From the NCBI GenBank assembly GCA_023423605.1, contig JAFAFF010000170.1, forward strand, positions 1-6,501: a stretch of 6,501 bases of DNA, in the 5' to 3' direction. Of the stretch, positions 6,272 through 6,501 are shown piece after piece. The stretch's first letter is position 1, and the number at the start of each line of letters is the position of its first letter. Source of the stretch: Pseudomonadota bacterium. GTDB lineage: Bacteria; Pseudomonadota; Gammaproteobacteria; Xanthomonadales; Xanthomonadaceae. A model generated the notes under the pieces. The model searched no databases. It saw only the letters and a program-made list of their open reading frames with translations, and was not told the DNA's origin. Position numbers and translations under genes: made by a program.

Positions 6272-6322
6272 CACGCAGGACCGGACGCATGCCATGGGCC
6301 TTCCTCCCCCAGCATCACCGGC

Positions 6323-6342
6323 CGTGCAAGGAGAGATGCACG
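6323..6342. repeat. Inverted repeat CGTGCA-N8-TGCACG upstream of glnK
   Basis: CGTGCA (6323-6328) and TGCACG (6337-6342) are perfectly complementary 6-bp arms with an 8-nt spacer, ending 118 bp before the P-II start codon. Arm sequence and spacer length match the motif 131 bp before glnA, except for the last base. It may be a binding site shared by the two nitrogen genes. It is not the standard NtrC 17-mer. Confidence 0.55.
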
Positions 6343-6372
6343 TCCAGCAGGGCCCAGCCTACGTCCGCGCAA

Positions 6373-6406
6373 CAGCCACGGCCATCGCCATGATGGTCCG
6401 TGGTTG
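6373..6406 (+). repeat. Long hairpin in the glnK leader region
   Basis: CAGCCACGG (6373-6381) pairs with CCGTGGTTG (6398-6406) with one G-U pair. The stem continues as CCATC (6382-6386) with GATGG (6392-6396) after a single bulged T (6397), leaving a 5-nt loop. The same CCACGG and CCGTGG arms recur in the next hairpin. Confidence 0.6.
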
Positions 6407-6413
6407 CCTGACG

Positions 6414-6435
6414 CCACGGCATGCACGCGCCGTGG
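6414..6435 (+). repeat. Second CCACGG/CCGTGG hairpin just before glnK
   Basis: CCACGGC (6414-6420) and GCCGTGG (6429-6435) form a perfect 7-bp stem with an 8-nt loop. It ends 14 nt before the GGGA ribosome-binding site. Its arms match those of the preceding hairpin, so the four arms can pair in alternative ways. Confidence 0.6.
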
Positions 6436-6460
6436 ATCCATCCACCATCGGGACATGCGC

Positions 6461-6501
6461 ATGAAACTGATCTCCGCCATCATCCGGCCGTTCAAGCTCG
6501 A
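6461..6501 (+). CDS. glnK: Nitrogen regulatory P-II protein, N-terminus only
   Basis: Only 13 codons are inside the window. MKLISAIIRPFKL matches the conserved N-terminal beta-strand of P-II signal proteins (typically MK-hydrophobic-AIIRPFKLDEV). P-II trimers bind 2-oxoglutarate and ATP or ADP and control NtrB, the GlnE adenylyltransferase and the ammonium channel AmtB. GGGA (6450-6453) lies 7 nt before ATG 6461. The in-frame ATG at 6455 would be only 1 nt from it and adds two residues absent from the family, so 6461 is preferred. Position directly after glnA fits the glnA-P-II-amtB order common in this group. The sequence cannot separate glnK from glnB, so the symbol is provisional. Confidence 0.82.
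   Translation, partial: MKLISAIIRPFKL

Larger units (their letters stand above)
6272..6460. other. Remaining glnA-glnK intergenic region, no gene recognised
   Basis: The full gap from the glnA stop to the P-II start is 308 bp. After the structures at 6161-6271, no open frame here shows family similarity. What can be seen is a CGTGCA-N8-TGCACG repeat, two CCACGG/CCGTGG hairpins, the inverted repeat GTGGAT-CC-ATCCAC (6432-6445), and GGGA (6450-6453) 7 nt before the P-II start codon. A convincing sigma-54 or sigma-70 promoter was not found. Confidence 0.6.

Noticed and set aside
4719..6290. 523-codon open frame on the minus strand covering all of glnA
   Set aside because: It mirrors a highly conserved gene in a GC-rich genome, where antisense frames stay open by codon bias. 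The translation is low-complexity (rich in H, V, G, R and Q) with no recognisable domain.
6394..6407. Sigma-54-like TGG...TTGC upstream of glnK
   Set aside because: GG (6395-6396) and GC (6406-6407) are separated by 9 bp instead of the required 10, and the -24 box lacks CAC. There is also no IHF-like site between it and the upstream repeat.
6165..6464. 99-codon plus-strand frame in the glnA-glnK gap
   Set aside because: It begins inside the glnA terminator stem, has no ribosome-binding site, overlaps the P-II start and shows no family features.

Overview
The window is GC-rich (judged by eye) and almost completely coding. It reads as chromosomal core sequence from Stenotrophomonas, most likely the S. 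maltophilia complex. The best clue is a tandem pair of GTAG-bounded palindromes of the SMAG (Stenotrophomonas maltophilia GTAG) REP-like type at 2704-2834. The gene content (glnA followed by a P-II gene, uppP, a META/DUF4377 lipoprotein) fits a gammaproteobacterium of the Xanthomonadaceae. No mobile gene, CRISPR array, tRNA or rRNA was seen.

Layout: (1) 6-2707, plus strand: a TPR protein with a sulfotransferase-like C-terminus, followed 11 bp later by a long-form YbhB/PEBP protein; these two look co-transcribed. (2) 2704-2834: two 60-bp SMAG dimers fill the whole gap between convergent genes, and the outermost GTAG on each side supplies the TAG stop codon of the neighbouring gene. (3) 2831-4519, minus strand: uppP (undecaprenyl-diphosphatase), then a META/DUF4377 lipoprotein gene 72 bp further on. 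(4) 4520-4742: divergent control region of glnA, with an NtrC-type enhancer, a perfect IHF consensus and a near-perfect sigma-54 promoter in the classical order and spacing. (5) 4743-6152: glnA, type I glutamine synthetase with the adenylylation tyrosine. (6) 6153-6460: a 308-bp gap with a good intrinsic terminator followed by several further inverted repeats. (7) 6461 to the window end: the first codons of a P-II signal protein gene (glnK/glnB type).

How it fits together: glnA and the P-II gene form a nitrogen-assimilation block. Glutamine synthetase makes glutamine from glutamate and ammonia. P-II proteins sense nitrogen and carbon status and control both NtrB/NtrC, which would drive the sigma-54 promoter, and the adenylyltransferase that modifies glutamine synthetase. 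The left half concerns the cell envelope (uppP, the lipoprotein) and poorly characterised proteins (TPR/sulfotransferase-like, YbhB-like). No new multi-gene system was found. The most unusual features are the repeat pair carrying both stop codons, the structured glnA-glnK spacer, a CGTGCA-N8-TGCAC motif upstream of both nitrogen genes, and the eroded cofactor motifs of the sulfotransferase-like domain.
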